Source: Streptomyces diastatochromogenes | GTDB lineage: Bacteria; Actinomycetota; Actinomycetes; Streptomycetales; Streptomycetaceae | Length of the DNA: 64,000 nucleotides | NCBI RefSeq assembly: GCF_002242805.1 | Contig: NZ_MCGQ01000013.1 | Location: 1-64,000 of the forward strand | Direction: 5' to 3' | Shown: positions 41,698-51,105 of the stretch, piece after piece | How the letters are laid out: each line of letters begins with the position of its first letter | How positions within the stretch are numbered: the stretch's first letter is position 1 | Translations under genes and position numbers: made by a program | Notes under the pieces: model-generated | What the model saw: the letters and a program-made list of their open reading frames with translations, nothing else | Databases searched by the model: none | Told to the model about the DNA's origin: nothing

Positions 41698-41782
41698 ACT
41701 GCGTTTGCCTCGGCAGCGATCCGGGGGCTCCGCCCCCAACCCCGCCGGGGCTCCGCCCCTGGCCCCCCGTTTCCCACCCGCC

Positions 41783-41860
41783 CACCCGTCTCGGTCGGCT
41801 GGAAAGCGAACGCGAACACCCACCCCCCTTGGCCGGCTTTTCGGCTGACCGAGACAGGTG
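41783..41860. repeat. imperfect 25-bp inverted repeat between pstB and pit
   Basis: The left arm CACCCGTCTCGGTCGGCT (41784-41801, extending to GGAAAGC) matches the complement of the right arm (41835-41860), which holds TCGGCTGACCGAGACAGGTG. About 22 of 26 positions pair, around a 28-base loop. It may be the terminator of the convergent pit operon or a shared RNA structure. The preceding 41700-41780 is a run of C-rich GGGGCTCCGCCCC repeats. Confidence 0.65.
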
Positions 41861-41887
41861 GGTGTGGTGGGCGAGCTGGTACCCGGG

Positions 41888-42886
41888 CTACAGGATCGTC
41901 AGCTTGAGGAGGCCGAAGGCCAGGGCTGCTACCAGGGCCGCTGCCGGCATCGTGATGAACCAGCCCATGACGATGTTCTTGGCCACGCCCCAGCGGACGG
42001 CGTTCACGCGCTTCGTCGCGCCGACGCCCATGATCGCGGACGTGATGACGTGCGTGGTCGAGATCGGCGCCTTGAAGAGGTACGCCGTGGTGAACATGAT
42101 CGACGCGCCGGTGGTCTCGGCGGCGAAACCCTGCGGTGGGTCGAGTTCGATGATCTTGCGGCCGAGCGTCCGCATGATTCGCCAGCCGCCCGCGTACGTG
42201 CCCAGCGACAGCATCAGCGCGCAGACGATCTTCACCCAGACCGGGATCGGGTCGCCGTACGTCTCATGGCCGGAAATCACCAGTGCCATGACCACCACAC
42301 CCATGGTCTTCTGGGCGTCCTGGAGACCATGACCGAGGGCCATGCCGGCCGCGGAGACGGTCTGCGCTATGCGGAAGCCGCGCTTGGCCTTGTGCGGGTT
42401 GGACTTGCGGAACAGCCACAGGATCGCCGTCATGACCAGGTAGCCGACGAGCAGGCCGACGACCGGCGAGACGAACATCGGGATGACGACCTTGTCGAGG
42501 ACGCCGTTCCAGAGCACCTCCGTGCCGCCCGCCAGCGCCGCCCCCACCAGACCGCCGAAGAGGGCGTGGGAGGAAGAGGAGGGCAGGCCGAAGTACCAGG
42601 TGAGGAGGTTCCAGACGATCGCGCCGGTGAGGGCGGCGAAGAGGATGCCCATGCCCGTCGAGCCCTTGGGCGTCTCGATCAGGCCCTCGCTGACGGTCTT
42701 GGCGACCCCGGAGCCCAGGAAGGCACCCGCGAGGTTCATGACGGCGGCCATGGCGAGAGCCGCCCGCGGGGTCAGCGCCCGCGTCGACACCGACGTCGCG
42801 ATCGCGTTCGCGGAGTCGTGGAAACCGTTCGTGTACGTGAAGAAGAGCGCGACCGCGATGGTCACGACCAGGGCGAAGGTGTCCAT
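41888..42886 (-). CDS. pit: low-affinity inorganic phosphate transporter (Pit family)
   Basis: A 332-residue membrane protein of the PiT family with about ten helices. The family signature GANDxANA is seen as YTNGFHDSANAIATSVSTRAL, with the second copy in the late segment APISTTHVITSAIMGVGATKR. It co-transports metal phosphate with protons. It forms an operon with the DUF47 gene directly upstream (7 bases apart), the usual actinobacterial pairing. Pit allows uptake when phosphate is plentiful, complementing the Pst system next door. Confidence 0.94.
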   Translation of the reverse strand: MDTFALVVTIAVALFFTYTNGFHDSANAIATSVSTRALTPRAALAMAAVMNLAGAFLGSGVAKTVSEGLIETPKGSTGMGILFAALTGAIVWNLLTWYFGLPSSSSHALFGGLVGAALAGGTEVLWNGVLDKVVIPMFVSPVVGLLVGYLVMTAILWLFRKSNPHKAKRGFRIAQTVSAAGMALGHGLQDAQKTMGVVVMALVISGHETYGDPIPVWVKIVCALMLSLGTYAGGWRIMRTLGRKIIELDPPQGFAAETTGASIMFTTAYLFKAPISTTHVITSAIMGVGATKRVNAVRWGVAKNIVMGWFITMPAAALVAALAFGLLKLTIL

Positions 42887-42893
42887 CGACGCC

Positions 42894-43514
42894 TCAGGAC
42901 TCCTTGACGGCGATGGTCTCCACCGTGTTCGCCACGTGCTCGAACGCGTCCGCCGCCTCTTCCAGGACGTCCACGATCTGCTTGAGCTTGAGCACCTCGA
43001 TGGCGTCGTACTTGCCGTTGAAGAGGTGCGCGAGCAGCTTGCGGTGGATCTGGTCGGCCTGGTTCTCGAGGCGGTTGACCTCGATCCAGTACTCGGTGAG
43101 GTTGTCCATCGTGCGGAGGTTGGGCATCGCCTCGGCCGTCAGTTCGGCCGCGCGCGCCAGCACCTCGATCTGCTGCTCGACGCCCTTCGGCAGCTCCTCG
43201 ACGTTGTAGAGGACGACCAGGTCGACGGCCTCCTCCATGAAGTCCATGATGTCGTCCAGGGACCCGGCGAGAGAGTAGATGTCCTCGCGGTCGAAGGGCG
43301 TGATGAACGAGGAGTTCAGCTGGTGGAAGATCGCGTGCGTGGCATCGTCACCTGCGTGTTCCGCGGCCCGCATACGCTCTGCGATCTCGGCCCGGGCAGA
43401 CGCGTCCGCCCCGAGCAGTTCCATCAGGAGTTTCGAGCCGGTGACGATGTTGTCCGCGGATGCGGCGAACATGTCGTAGAAGCTCGTCTCCCTGGGGGTC
43501 AGACGAAAGCGCAC
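42894..43514 (-). CDS. DUF47 PhoU-like phosphate transport regulator
   Basis: A 206-residue all-helical DUF47 protein (RLTPRETSFYDMFAASADNI at the start, then ERMRAAEHAGDDATHAIFHQL and LNSSFITPFDREDIYSLAGSLDDIMDFMEEAVD). The acidic E/D-x-x-x-D clusters resemble PhoU metal sites. It is encoded directly before pit, and such proteins are thought to gate or assist Pit transporters. It is not the canonical PhoU of the PhoR-PhoP system. The ATG at 43514 is preceded by the long AT-balanced region shared with csoR. Confidence 0.92.
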   Translation of the reverse strand: MRFRLTPRETSFYDMFAASADNIVTGSKLLMELLGADASARAEIAERMRAAEHAGDDATHAIFHQLNSSFITPFDREDIYSLAGSLDDIMDFMEEAVDLVVLYNVEELPKGVEQQIEVLARAAELTAEAMPNLRTMDNLTEYWIEVNRLENQADQIHRKLLAHLFNGKYDAIEVLKLKQIVDVLEEAADAFEHVANTVETIAVKES

Positions 43515-43667
43515 GTGTGGTCCTCGGGGTGCTTCGGTTTCGGTCAGGCTGATGCTAGGCGCAACATCCGGCCACGGCTATCGGGTCGTCCCCCAGTGTC
43601 GCCCATCGGGCACAGTGATCAGCACAGGGGCGTACCAAGGGCCCTTTACCCAGCAAAATTCGTTACC

Positions 43668-43688
43668 ATATACCCACCAGGGGTATAT
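43668..43688. promoter_or_regulatory. CsoR operator ATATACCC-N5-GGGTATAT
   Basis: A perfect 8-5-8 inverted repeat 32 bases before the csoR start. It matches the TATACCC/GGGTATA core recognised by copper sensors of the CsoR family, so csoR is autoregulated. Neither a copA nor a copZ gene is in this window. Confidence 0.88.
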
Positions 43689-43720
43689 ATCCGCCGTTCG
43701 TCCCGAGATGGAGGCCCGCG

Positions 43721-44026
43721 ATGACGACGACCGAGGCCGGCGCCACGCACGGTTACCACAAGCAGAAGGACGAGCACCTCAAGCGACTGCGCCGGATCGA
43801 GGGCCAGATCCGCGGTCTGCAGCGCATGGTCGACGAGGACACCTACTGCATCGACATACTCACCCAGGTGTCCGCCTCCACCAAGGCCCTGCAGTCCTTC
43901 GCCCTGCAGCTGCTGGAGGAGCACCTGCGGCACTGCGTCGCGGACGCGGCCCTCAAGGGCGGCGACGAGATCGACGCGAAGGTGGACGAGGCCACGAAGG
44001 CGATCGGCCGGCTCCTGCGCACCTGA
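43721..44026 (+). CDS. csoR: copper-sensing repressor CsoR
   Basis: A 101-residue four-helix-bundle repressor. The Cu(I) ligands fit the Cys-His-Cys pattern: Cys in EDTYCIDILTQVSA, His and Cys in LLEEHLRHCVADA. The N-terminal helix carries the signature KRLRRIEGQIRGLQRMV. When Cu(I) binds, the protein leaves the operator upstream. ATG at 43721 follows GATGGAGG. It is transcribed away from the phosphate genes; its target genes for copper export must lie elsewhere. Confidence 0.93.
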   Translation: MTTTEAGATHGYHKQKDEHLKRLRRIEGQIRGLQRMVDEDTYCIDILTQVSASTKALQSFALQLLEEHLRHCVADAALKGGDEIDAKVDEATKAIGRLLRT

Positions 44027-44035
44027 CGCAGCCGA

Positions 44036-44221
44036 TCACAGCCGATCAAAATCGGCGGATTCCCGCTCCTCGGCCACCCGCAGGACCTCGTCGATGCTCT
44101 CCAGGCTGAGCCGGTCCTCGGCGGCCGAGGCGGCGATGATCAGCTCTCCGCACAGCTCGATCTCGGCGAGGGCCACGTGGTCCTGAACTGCCGTACCGCC
44201 GACCGGAGCCACGTGCATCAC
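44036..44221 (-). CDS. conserved small acidic protein
   Basis: A 61-residue acidic helical protein (ALAEIELCGELIIAASAAED, then SLESIDEVLRVAEE). Similar short proteins with the segment IIAASAAEDRLSL and IDEVL are, as I recall, conserved across Streptomyces, so it is reported as a gene even though short. It is convergent with csoR, 9 bases between stops. No function is known. Start could be 44221 or the next Met codon at 44218. Confidence 0.65.
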   Translation of the reverse strand: MMHVAPVGGTAVQDHVALAEIELCGELIIAASAAEDRLSLESIDEVLRVAEERESADFDRL

Positions 44222-44313
44222 CTCTTCTCAACCGTCACCGACTTCCTAGAGTAGGGAGCGGTCTACACACCGCGCATGGCACGGACGGGCTAGTTCGCGG
44301 GTGGCGTCCCTGA

Positions 44314-45183
44314 CTAGTGCGCCGATCGGTTTTCGGCCTCGCTCTCGGCGATACGGCCCGCGTAGATGTCCTTCGGGCTCGGCAGGTGCACGTCGACCGG
44401 GGTGCCGAAGTCGTACAGCAGGGTCGTCGAGGCGACCGCCACGGCGGTCTTCTCCCGGCCGTTGACGAAGCTGAAGTGCTGGCGCAGCTTGCGGATGCGG
44501 CCCTCGTCGTCCAGGTAGGCGTCGAACGGAACCTCGGCCGTGGCGAACCCTTTCGCCGCCGCTGCCAGGGACGCCCGGTCATCGGCCGAGGCGCGCCTCG
44601 ACGCATGGGACAGATCGGCCGTCCCCCGGTAGTGCCGCACCCGCGTGCCGCCGACCTCCGTCCGCCCCACGTACGTCGCCGTACGCGTCCCGCGCAGCAC
44701 CTCGGCGGCGGCGTACGGGTCCGTCGCGCCGCCGGTGACGAGGTTGCCGTCGGACAGGCTCGCGGTCTCCACCCGCACCCACTTGTCGGCGGGCACCCCC
44801 GCGCCCCGGTTCTTCATGAACAGGGCGCCGGGGGCGAGGAGTTCGGTGATGGGCCGGTGCTCGGAGGTGCCCGCGGGGTCCTCCGGCAGCACGACGGTCA
44901 GCTGTCCGAGCCGGCGCCGGTAGTCGTAGACGCCCCTGCCGCGGATGGTGACCCGGGTGCCGCCGGTCGCCATCTCCATGGACGTGGTGGCCTTGGAACT
45001 GCCCGCGCCGCGCAGGGTGTCGGCGGCGCGCAGCAGGGTGGTCACGGGGTCGCCGCCCGCGCCGTTCACGCCCTCGGCCGCGGCCCCGCGGCCGGAACAC
45101 CCCGTGGCACCCGCCCCGAGCGCGGCCATGATCCCCACCGCGACGACCGTCCTGCCCGCCCGCCTTCGCTGCCGCCGATCCAT
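44314..45183 (-). CDS. LppX/LprG-like lipoprotein
   Basis: A 289-residue lipoprotein. After MDRRQRRRAGRTVV, the lipobox GATGC gives Cys around residue 29. The mature part has the layout of actinobacterial LppX_LprAFG proteins: LLRAADTLRGAGSSKATTSMEM, a series of beta strands, VGGTRVRHYRGTADLS, and VPFDAYLDDEGRIRKLRQHF. Those proteins carry lipids across the envelope in mycobacteria; in Streptomyces the cargo is unknown. ATG at 45183 is chosen for its match to basic signal-peptide starts. No operon partner. Confidence 0.85.
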   Translation of the reverse strand: MDRRQRRRAGRTVVAVGIMAALGAGATGCSGRGAAAEGVNGAGGDPVTTLLRAADTLRGAGSSKATTSMEMATGGTRVTIRGRGVYDYRRRLGQLTVVLPEDPAGTSEHRPITELLAPGALFMKNRGAGVPADKWVRVETASLSDGNLVTGGATDPYAAAEVLRGTRTATYVGRTEVGGTRVRHYRGTADLSHASRRASADDRASLAAAAKGFATAEVPFDAYLDDEGRIRKLRQHFSFVNGREKTAVAVASTTLLYDFGTPVDVHLPSPKDIYAGRIAESEAENRSAH

Positions 45184-45327
45184 CGCCTGCCTACCCCCAG
45201 CCGGTACGTCCGTCACGGGCCCCCTGTTGTTCCGGTTAACGACGAGTAGGGAGTGCCGTCACGCACTGCCGAACGCTGGGATAGGGCATACAAACGCTTT
45301 AACCGCGGTGTCGGTAACGTTGTCACC

Positions 45328-45501
45328 GTGGCGCAGCAGGACGGGCCGGAGCGAGTCCGGCAGGGGCAGGAGCATTTCACTTCGACGACCGAGCAGGGCC
45401 GTTTCTGTGTGGCCCGCTGCACCTGCGGCTGGCGCGGCCCGGCCCGCCGGGCGCGCAGCCAGGCCAGAACGGACGCGGAGGGCCACGCGACGGCCCTGTG
45501 A
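45328..45501 (+). CDS. small Cys-containing protein, zinc-ribbon-like
   Basis: A 57-residue protein from GTG at 45328: an acidic/polar start (AQQDGPERVRQGQEHFTST) then FCVARCTCGWRGPARRAR, where Cys-x3-Cys-x-Cys resembles one half of a zinc knuckle. An ATG 75 bases upstream is possible but adds residues out of character. The GTG has no ribosome-binding site, so a leaderless message is possible. Function unknown; codon bias supports coding. Confidence 0.5.
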   Translation: MAQQDGPERVRQGQEHFTSTTEQGRFCVARCTCGWRGPARRARSQARTDAEGHATAL

Positions 45502-45527
45502 CGAGTCCGGTCCGCCGGTGACGAGGT

Positions 45528-46547
45528 TCAGGAGGCCGCGTCTTCGGTGGTGGCGAGGACCTTCAGCGCACGCTCCAGCATGCGCTTCTTGCGTGCCGTC
45601 TCCGCCGCGAGCGCGGACTTCTCCCCGGCCATGGCGCGTCGTTCATGGCGGGCCTCGGCGGCCGACCAGACCTCGATCAGGCGGGTGGTGTGCTTGCAGG
45701 CCATGTCGGCGCGGGCGACGGTCTTCTCGCGGGCGTCGGGGGCGGGCCCGCGGGCGGTCGGGAGGTCGGTGCCGGCGTCCAGCGGGGAGTCGTACGCGTA
45801 GCCCTTGCGGGCCATGCAGGACGACCAGGCCTTGACGGCCCTGCGCACCTCCGGGTCCTTCTGGGCCTGTGCGAAGCCGTTGAGGTAGATGCGCATGGCG
45901 ACCGGGTTGCGTTCGCTGCCGCCGTCTCCGACGATCCGGGTGCGGGCCTCCTCGGCGCAGCCGCCCTCGCGGACCGGGCGGTCCTTGTAGGTGCCGATGA
46001 CCTTGGCCTCGCGCAGCGGCTGGGGGCCGTCGGCGCGCCGGGCGTCCGCCTCGGTGAGGGTGTCGGACGCGGTGCCGTAGAGCACGAGGGCGCGGACCCG
46101 GCGGTCCGCGGCCGTCCTCGGCGGCCGGGAGGTCACCAGGTCGGTCTGCTTCTTCTGGTTCGCGGGCACGCGCGGGTCGACGTCCGGGGCCATGTGGTAG
46201 CCGTGGCGGCGGGCTTCCTCCTCGGTCATCACGCCGTAGGAGCGGTCCGGGAGGGTCGCGTAGAGGCTGCGGGTGAAGCGCACCCGGTCGTCGAAGCCGT
46301 AGCGGCGCATGCAGGCGGCGCGCTCGATGAGTTCGGCGCGGCCGACGGCGGCCAGTTCGAGGGGCGACAACCTGGCCGTGTCGACGGGGCGTTCGAGCAG
46401 CGGCTCGGGCAGCCGGACCGGCTGGGCGGTGGTGCGGGGCCGCTCGGGTGGTGCGGGGTCCGCGGAGGTGCCGCAGGCCGCGAGCAGGAGGGCGGCCGCG
46501 GCCGCGGGGACGATGGCTCGCCCCCGCGGCCGCAGGCTCACGGGCAT
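45528..46547 (-). CDS. lipoprotein of unknown function
   Basis: A 339-residue lipoprotein with lipobox LLLAACGTS (Cys near residue 25). The mature part is charged and mostly helical, with Cys in RAACMRRYGF, GGCAEEAR, SSCMARKGYAYDSP and DMACKHTTRLIEVW, and a long C-terminal helix rich in Lys, Arg and Ala. The regular positions of Cys and the KGY/YGF motifs are typical of a secreted actinobacterial family without a known function. It begins 10 bases inside the I36 gene's end, so the two are co-transcribed. Confidence 0.8.
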   Translation of the reverse strand: MPVSLRPRGRAIVPAAAAALLLAACGTSADPAPPERPRTTAQPVRLPEPLLERPVDTARLSPLELAAVGRAELIERAACMRRYGFDDRVRFTRSLYATLPDRSYGVMTEEEARRHGYHMAPDVDPRVPANQKKQTDLVTSRPPRTAADRRVRALVLYGTASDTLTEADARRADGPQPLREAKVIGTYKDRPVREGGCAEEARTRIVGDGGSERNPVAMRIYLNGFAQAQKDPEVRRAVKAWSSCMARKGYAYDSPLDAGTDLPTARGPAPDAREKTVARADMACKHTTRLIEVWSAAEARHERRAMAGEKSALAAETARKKRMLERALKVLATTEDAAS

Positions 46548-46954
46548 TCCCAGTGGTTGGAGGCGTTGTTGTTGTAGGTGTTGTTCAGGCGGGAGACCGA
46601 CGACTTGGCCGGGATGTAGTCGGCCGGGCCGCTCCAGCCGCTGTTGTAGTAGATGCTCGCGGTGCAGTCGGGGTCGAGGTTGGTGGCCGAGGCCGCGTTG
46701 TTCTTCACCGGCTGGCCCTGGCCGGAGCCGGAGGACGAGAAGACGTAGCCGGCGTGGTCACGGGTCGGCACGTTGAAGTCGGCGTGCGAGCCGGAGAGAC
46801 CGGAGTTGTAGTAGAGACACAGCTCGCCGAACAGGTTCGAGCTGACGCTGGTGGTGCAGCGGCCGTCGTTCTGGGCGACGGCCGGGGCGACACTCGCGCC
46901 GGTGGCGATGGCGGCTGCGGCCACGATGAGCGCGGCGCTCTTCTTCATGTGCAT
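46538..46954 (-). CDS. secreted peptidase-inhibitor-family I36 protein
   Basis: A 138-residue exported protein. The signal peptide ends near APAVAQ, and the mature part has the beta/gamma-crystallin-like repeats of family I36 (SMI): FGELCLYYNSGLSGSHADF and CTASIYYNSGWSGPADY, with Cys in RCTTS, ELCL, PDCTA and HWECP. I36 proteins include a Streptomyces metalloprotease inhibitor. ATG 46954 and the Met two codons later are both possible. It overlaps the downstream lipoprotein gene by 10 bases. A protease target is inferred only from the family. Confidence 0.85.
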   Translation of the reverse strand: MHMKKSAALIVAAAAIATGASVAPAVAQNDGRCTTSVSSNLFGELCLYYNSGLSGSHADFNVPTRDHAGYVFSSSGSGQGQPVKNNAASATNLDPDCTASIYYNSGWSGPADYIPAKSSVSRLNNTYNNNASNHWECP

Positions 46955-47085
46955 CGTGCTGGCAACTCCCCTGTGAATGCGTCTGGTTGGACGTTCAGTG
47001 CCAGGTGGTGCACACCCATCCCAACAGGCTCGGCAGTCACACAGAAGGGCCACAGGTGTTCATTCCTGTGGCATTAACCCTTCCG

Positions 47086-47499
47086 CTACATGTGTTCGAA
47101 TTCCCGGACGAGGGTGTCCACGAGGTCGCGGTCGCGCGGCTGGGTCAGCCGGCCCCGGGCCGCGGTGGGGGAGAGCCACAGGATCCGGTCCACCTCGTTG
47201 TTCGGGGTGAACCGGCCGGAGACGGCCTCGGCCGCCCAGTAACGCACCTGCTTGGGGCGGCCGTTGGCCAGATAGTGCAGGGTCGGCAGCTCGGTACCGG
47301 GCTCCGCCGTGTAGCCCGTCTCCTCCACGACCTCGCGCAGGGCGCCCGCGAGCGGGTCCTCGCCCCGCTTGAGCTTGCCCTTCGGGTGGGACCAGTCGTC
47401 GTACTTCGGCCGGTGGACCAGGCAGACCTCCAGCTCGCCGTCGACCGGCGAGCGGCGCCACAGGACGCATCCGGCTGCCTGGACCATGGTGTCGTTCAC
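47086..47499 (-). CDS. NUDIX hydrolase
   Basis: A 137-residue NUDIX protein. The NUDIX box GKLKRGEDPLAGALREVVEETGY is complete, with G-x5-E-x7-R-E-x2-E-E-x-G. The N-terminal segment AAGCVLWRR and late LWLSPTAARGRL fit MutT-like or (di)nucleoside polyphosphate hydrolases. It forms an operon with the CHAD protein (19 bases apart) and ppk. In this context hydrolysis of inositol or nucleoside polyphosphates, or of polyphosphate-linked metabolites, would make sense, but the substrate is not shown. Confidence 0.92.
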   Translation of the reverse strand: MNDTMVQAAGCVLWRRSPVDGELEVCLVHRPKYDDWSHPKGKLKRGEDPLAGALREVVEETGYTAEPGTELPTLHYLANGRPKQVRYWAAEAVSGRFTPNNEVDRILWLSPTAARGRLTQPRDRDLVDTLVREFEHM

Positions 47500-47518
47500 A
47501 CCGCCTCCTCGGGAGGGT

Positions 47519-48580
47519 TCAGGGTGCGTTGACCGTCTCTTTCTGCCACGCCTGCTGGAAGGCGAACCTGGCCGCCTCCACCTCGTGCCGCTGGTCGGCG
47601 TGGAGCACGCCGAGCGCGTACGCCGTGGCCGGCGCGATGCGGGGCGTACGGGCCGCCTGCGCGGCCGCGGCCGCCGCCTCCGAGGCGTCCCGGTGCCGGT
47701 TCAGGGCCTGGCCCGCCGCCAGCAGGCGTACGTCCATGGGGGCGCTGCCCGCGTACAGCACCTCGCGGGCGTAGCGGTGCAGGCGCAGCAGCAGGCGGAC
47801 CTGGTGCCAGGGGCCGTCCTGGGGGTGCGGGGACGGGTCCGGGGACAGGCCGTGGACCAGGGCCTCCGCGTTGTAGGGGTGGCCCGCGGTGAGCAGCGGG
47901 AGGGCGGCGATGGCGTCTGTGAGGCGCTCCTCGGCGGCGGCCGCGAGGGGGCGCAGGTCGGTGGTGGGGGCGGTGGGGGTGAGAGGGACCTCGCTGGCGA
48001 GTACGGCGACCTTGTCGGCGACGGCGTGGAAGCGGCTGGATCCCAGGGCCTGGAGGGCGGTGGAGTGGGCTCGGGTCCGGGCCAGGGTCAGCTGTCGTTC
48101 GAGCAATGCGCCCGCTTTCGCCGCGCCTACGGTGAGGTTGCCGCGCTCCGGTGTGGGCGTCGGGCTTGCCGGACGACCGCCCGCAGCCAGGTCGGTGATC
48201 ACGGCCTGTGCGGGCAGTGACGTGGAACCCGACAGCCGGTGCAGCGCCAGCAGCAGCCGCTCCAGGCGGGACTCGTACGCGTGCTCAAGGCCCAGCGTGC
48301 CCGACAGCCAGGCCAGTTCCGGGCGCATCTCCTCCGACCAGTCGGTGTCGAGGAGGGGGCGGAACGTGTGCAGGCTCCCGCTGATGCGGCGGGCCGAGCG
48401 GCGCAGGGCCCGGGCCGCGTCGACGGACTCCGCCGCGCCGTTCGCCGCACTGCCGTTCTCCCGGTGCAGGCGCAGCGCGCGGAGGAACTCCGTGGCCTGG
48501 GAGCGCAGGTAGCCCGCGAGGGCGTTCCCGGTCACCTCCGAGGCCGTCGGGTCCGTCGGGTCAAGGTGTTGCGTTGCCAC
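47519..48580 (-). CDS. CHAD-domain protein, probable polyphosphate-binding
   Basis: A 353-residue all-helical CHAD protein. The conserved basic/His pattern is visible in [23 protein letters not shown] and [42 protein letters not shown] domains bind inorganic polyphosphate with these residues. It overlaps the end of ppk by 20 bases and precedes the NUDIX gene, a genomic link that supports a role in polyphosphate metabolism or granule binding. There is no CYTH domain. Confidence 0.92.
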   Translation of the reverse strand: MATQHLDPTDPTASEVTGNALAGYLRSQATEFLRALRLHRENGSAANGAAESVDAARALRRSARRISGSLHTFRPLLDTDWSEEMRPELAWLSGTLGLEHAYESRLERLLLALHRLSGSTSLPAQAVITDLAAGGRPASPTPTPERGNLTVGAAKAGALLERQLTLARTRAHSTALQALGSSRFHAVADKVAVLASEVPLTPTAPTTDLRPLAAAAEERLTDAIAALPLLTAGHPYNAEALVHGLSPDPSPHPQDGPWHQVRLLLRLHRYAREVLYAGSAPMDVRLLAAGQALNRHRDASEAAAAAAQAARTPRIAPATAYALGVLHADQRHEVEAARFAFQQAWQKETVNAP

Positions 48581-50792
48581 GCCGGCGCCTCCGGGCGTCT
48601 ATGAGCATCTCCTGAACGTTGCGCAGGGGCTGTCCGTCCGCGTCGGTCGCGTGCCGGGTCCACTCGCCGTCGGGGCCGAGGTGCCAGGAGGCGGTGGCGT
48701 CGGACATGCCCGTGTCGAGCAGCCGGTTCAGGGCCGCCCGATGGCCGGGGTCGGTGACCCGGACCAGGGCCTCTATCCGGCGGTCGAGGTTGCGGTGCAT
48801 CATGTCGGCGCTGCCGATCCACACCTCGGGCTCGCCGCCGTTGCCGAAGGCGAACACCCGGGAGTGTTCGAGGAACCGGCCGAGGATCGAGCGGACCCGG
48901 ACGTTCTCCGACAGGCCCGCGACGCCCGGACGGACGGCGCAGATGCCCCGCACCCAGATGTCGACCGGCACACCCGCCTGGGACGCCCGGTAGCAGGCGT
49001 CGATGAGCGCCTCGTCGACGATCGAGTTGACCTTGATGCGGACGAAGGCCGGGCGGCCCGCGCGGTGGTGCTGGATCTCCTTGTTGATCCGCGCGACCAG
49101 GCCGTCCCGCAGGGACTTGGGGGCGACCAGGAGCCGGCGGTACGTCTCGCGGCGGGAGTAGCCGGAGAGGCGGTTGAAGAGGTCGGAGAGGTCGGCGCCG
49201 ACCTGGGGGTCGGCGGTGAGCAGGCCGAGGTCCTCGTACAGGCGGGCCGTCTTCGGGTGGTAGTTGCCCGTGCCGACATGGCTGTAGCGCCGCAGCGTCT
49301 CGCCCTCCTGGCGGACCACCAGGGACAGCTTGCAGTGCGTCTTCAGGCCGACCAGGCCGTACACGACGTGGCAGCCGGCCTCCTCCAGACGCTTCGCCCA
49401 CTTGATGTTGGCGTGCTCGTCGAAGCGGGCCTTGATCTCGACCAGGACGAGGACCTGCTTGCCGGCCTCGGCGGCGTCGATGAGCGCGTTGACTATCGGG
49501 GAGTCGCCGGAGGTCCGGTACAGGGTCTGCTTGATCGCGAGGACGTCCGGGTCCTCGGCCGCCTGCTCCACGAAGGCCTGCACGGACGTCGAGAAGGAGT
49601 CGTACGGGTGGTGCAGCAGGACGTCCCGGCTGCGCAGGGCCGCGAAGATGTCGGGCGCGGACGCCGACTCGACCTCGGCGAGGTCGCGGTGGGTGCCCGC
49701 GATGAACTTCGGGTACTTCAGCTCGGGGCGGTCGATGCCGGCGATGCGGAAGAGACCGGTGAGGTCCAGGGGACCCGGCAGCGGGTACACCTCGGCCTCG
49801 CTGATCTTCAGCTCGCGCACCAGCAGGTCGAGCACCTCGCGGTCGATGGACTCCTCGACCTCCAGGCGCACCGGCGGCCCGAAGCGACGCCGCATGAGTT
49901 CCTTCTCCAGGGCCTGGAGCAGGTTCTCGGCGTCGTCCTCCTCGACCTCCAGGTCCTCGTTCCTGGTCAGCCGGAAGGCGTGGTGCTCCACCACCTCCAT
50001 GCCCGGGAACAGCTCCTCCAGGTGCGCGGCGATGACGTCCTCCAGCGGGACGTACCGGCCGGGCGCGGCCTCCAGGAAGCGGGACAGCAGCGGCGGCACC
50101 TTCACCCGGGCGAAGTGCTTGTGGCCGCTGACCGGGTTGCGTACGACGACGGCCAGGTTCAGGGACAGGCCGGAGATGTACGGGAACGGGTGCGCGGGGT
50201 CCACGGCCAGCGGGGTGAGGACCGGGAAGATCTGGTGCCGGAAGAGCGTGAAGAGGCGCGCCTGCTCCTTCTCGGTCAGCTCGTTCCAGCGGACCAGGTG
50301 GATGCCTTCCTCCGCGAGCGCGGGGGCGACGTCCTCGTGGTAGCAGGCGGCGTGCCGGGCCATCAGCTCGCGGGAGCGGGCCCAGATCATCTCCAGGACC
50401 TCGCGCGGCTGGAGGCCGGAGGCCGAGCGGGTGGCGACGCCCGTCGCGATACGGCGCTTCAGACCGGCCACCCGGACCATGAAGAACTCGTCCAGGTTGC
50501 TGGCGAAGATCGCCAGGAAATTGGCGCGCTCCAGCAGGGGCGTGTTCGGGTCCTCGGCCAGTTCCAGTACGCGCTCGTTGAACGCGAGCCAGCTTCGCTC
50601 CCGGTCGAGGAAACGACCCTGCGGCAGCGGTGCCCCCTCACCCGGCGCCTCCTCGTACTCGTCGAGGTCGGCATCGATGTCGGGTTCGAGGTCGGAGACC
50701 GCCGCGGCCACGGTGTGCGGCCGGTGCGCGGCGATGGAGCCCACGGAGGGCTGGACGTGCTGGACCTCTGCCTGGGTGTCTTGCTGACTCAT
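48561..50792 (-). CDS. ppk: polyphosphate kinase 1
   Basis: A 743-residue PPK1 that reversibly makes polyphosphate from ATP. Domain order N, head, C1, C2 is complete. The autophosphorylated His is in [17 protein letters not shown] and the second conserved His in [17 protein letters not shown]; Arg and Lys contacts are in [20 protein letters not shown] at 50792 (MSQQDTQ) with GGAAGA eight bases ahead fits the family's start; another ATG at 50915 would add 41 weak residues. A candidate PHO box is upstream, consistent with PhoP control reported for ppk in S. lividans. First gene of the ppk-CHAD-NUDIX operon. Confidence 0.96.
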   Translation of the reverse strand: MSQQDTQAEVQHVQPSVGSIAAHRPHTVAAAVSDLEPDIDADLDEYEEAPGEGAPLPQGRFLDRERSWLAFNERVLELAEDPNTPLLERANFLAIFASNLDEFFMVRVAGLKRRIATGVATRSASGLQPREVLEMIWARSRELMARHAACYHEDVAPALAEEGIHLVRWNELTEKEQARLFTLFRHQIFPVLTPLAVDPAHPFPYISGLSLNLAVVVRNPVSGHKHFARVKVPPLLSRFLEAAPGRYVPLEDVIAAHLEELFPGMEVVEHHAFRLTRNEDLEVEEDDAENLLQALEKELMRRRFGPPVRLEVEESIDREVLDLLVRELKISEAEVYPLPGPLDLTGLFRIAGIDRPELKYPKFIAGTHRDLAEVESASAPDIFAALRSRDVLLHHPYDSFSTSVQAFVEQAAEDPDVLAIKQTLYRTSGDSPIVNALIDAAEAGKQVLVLVEIKARFDEHANIKWAKRLEEAGCHVVYGLVGLKTHCKLSLVVRQEGETLRRYSHVGTGNYHPKTARLYEDLGLLTADPQVGADLSDLFNRLSGYSRRETYRRLLVAPKSLRDGLVARINKEIQHHRAGRPAFVRIKVNSIVDEALIDACYRASQAGVPVDIWVRGICAVRPGVAGLSENVRVRSILGRFLEHSRVFAFGNGGEPEVWIGSADMMHRNLDRRIEALVRVTDPGHRAALNRLLDTGMSDATASWHLGPDGEWTRHATDADGQPLRNVQEMLIDARRRRRGNATP

Positions 50793-50935
50793 GAACCCAT
50801 TCTTCCGCGCCAAGGGCGAGACAGGCGCGTCGGAACGTGCGGGAGGGAGCTTCACGGTCCCGTTTTTCGCGATCCCCTCGGGGGGCGGCGAAGGCTCTGG
50901 CACGGCGGGGTTCATTGGCTGAGCGTCGCAAGACC

Positions 50936-50964
50936 GTCTGAATCGATGGTTACGGAGACATGAC
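50936..50964 (-). promoter_or_regulatory. candidate PHO box upstream of ppk
   Basis: On the minus strand three units at exactly 11-base period: GTCATGT (50964-50958), GTAACCA (50953-50947) and TTCAGAC (50942-50936). Each is a partial match to GTTCACC. It is 144 bases ahead of the chosen start. Weaker than the pst site, but ppk is a known PhoP target in related species. Confidence 0.55.
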
Positions 50965-51027
50965 GTGCGGGATATCGGGGGGCGGCTCGAAGGGGTCCGA
51001 GGCGCGATCCGGTACCCGAGAAAGCGA

Positions 51028-51072
51028 CGGTCCCGTACGTCACTCCCCCCGTGGAAGGGACGTACGGGACCG
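51028..51072 (-). terminator. terminator of the YtrA-regulated ABC operon
   Basis: CGGTCCCGTACGTC pairs perfectly over 14 bp with GACGTACGGGACCG around a 17-base loop, 34 bases after the stop of the last permease gene. Confidence 0.88.
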
Positions 51073-51105
51073 AAGGGGCGTACGGAGCCTCGGCTCGCCT
51101 CGGTG

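Noticed and set aside
41702..41782. GGGGCTCCGCCCC repeats as a mobile element
   Set aside because: Simple short inverted GC blocks common between Streptomyces genes; no terminal repeats, target duplications or transposase.
42894..43514. Canonical PhoU
   Set aside because: Length, single-domain layout and position next to pit indicate DUF47 rather than the two-repeat PhoU of the PhoR-PhoP system.
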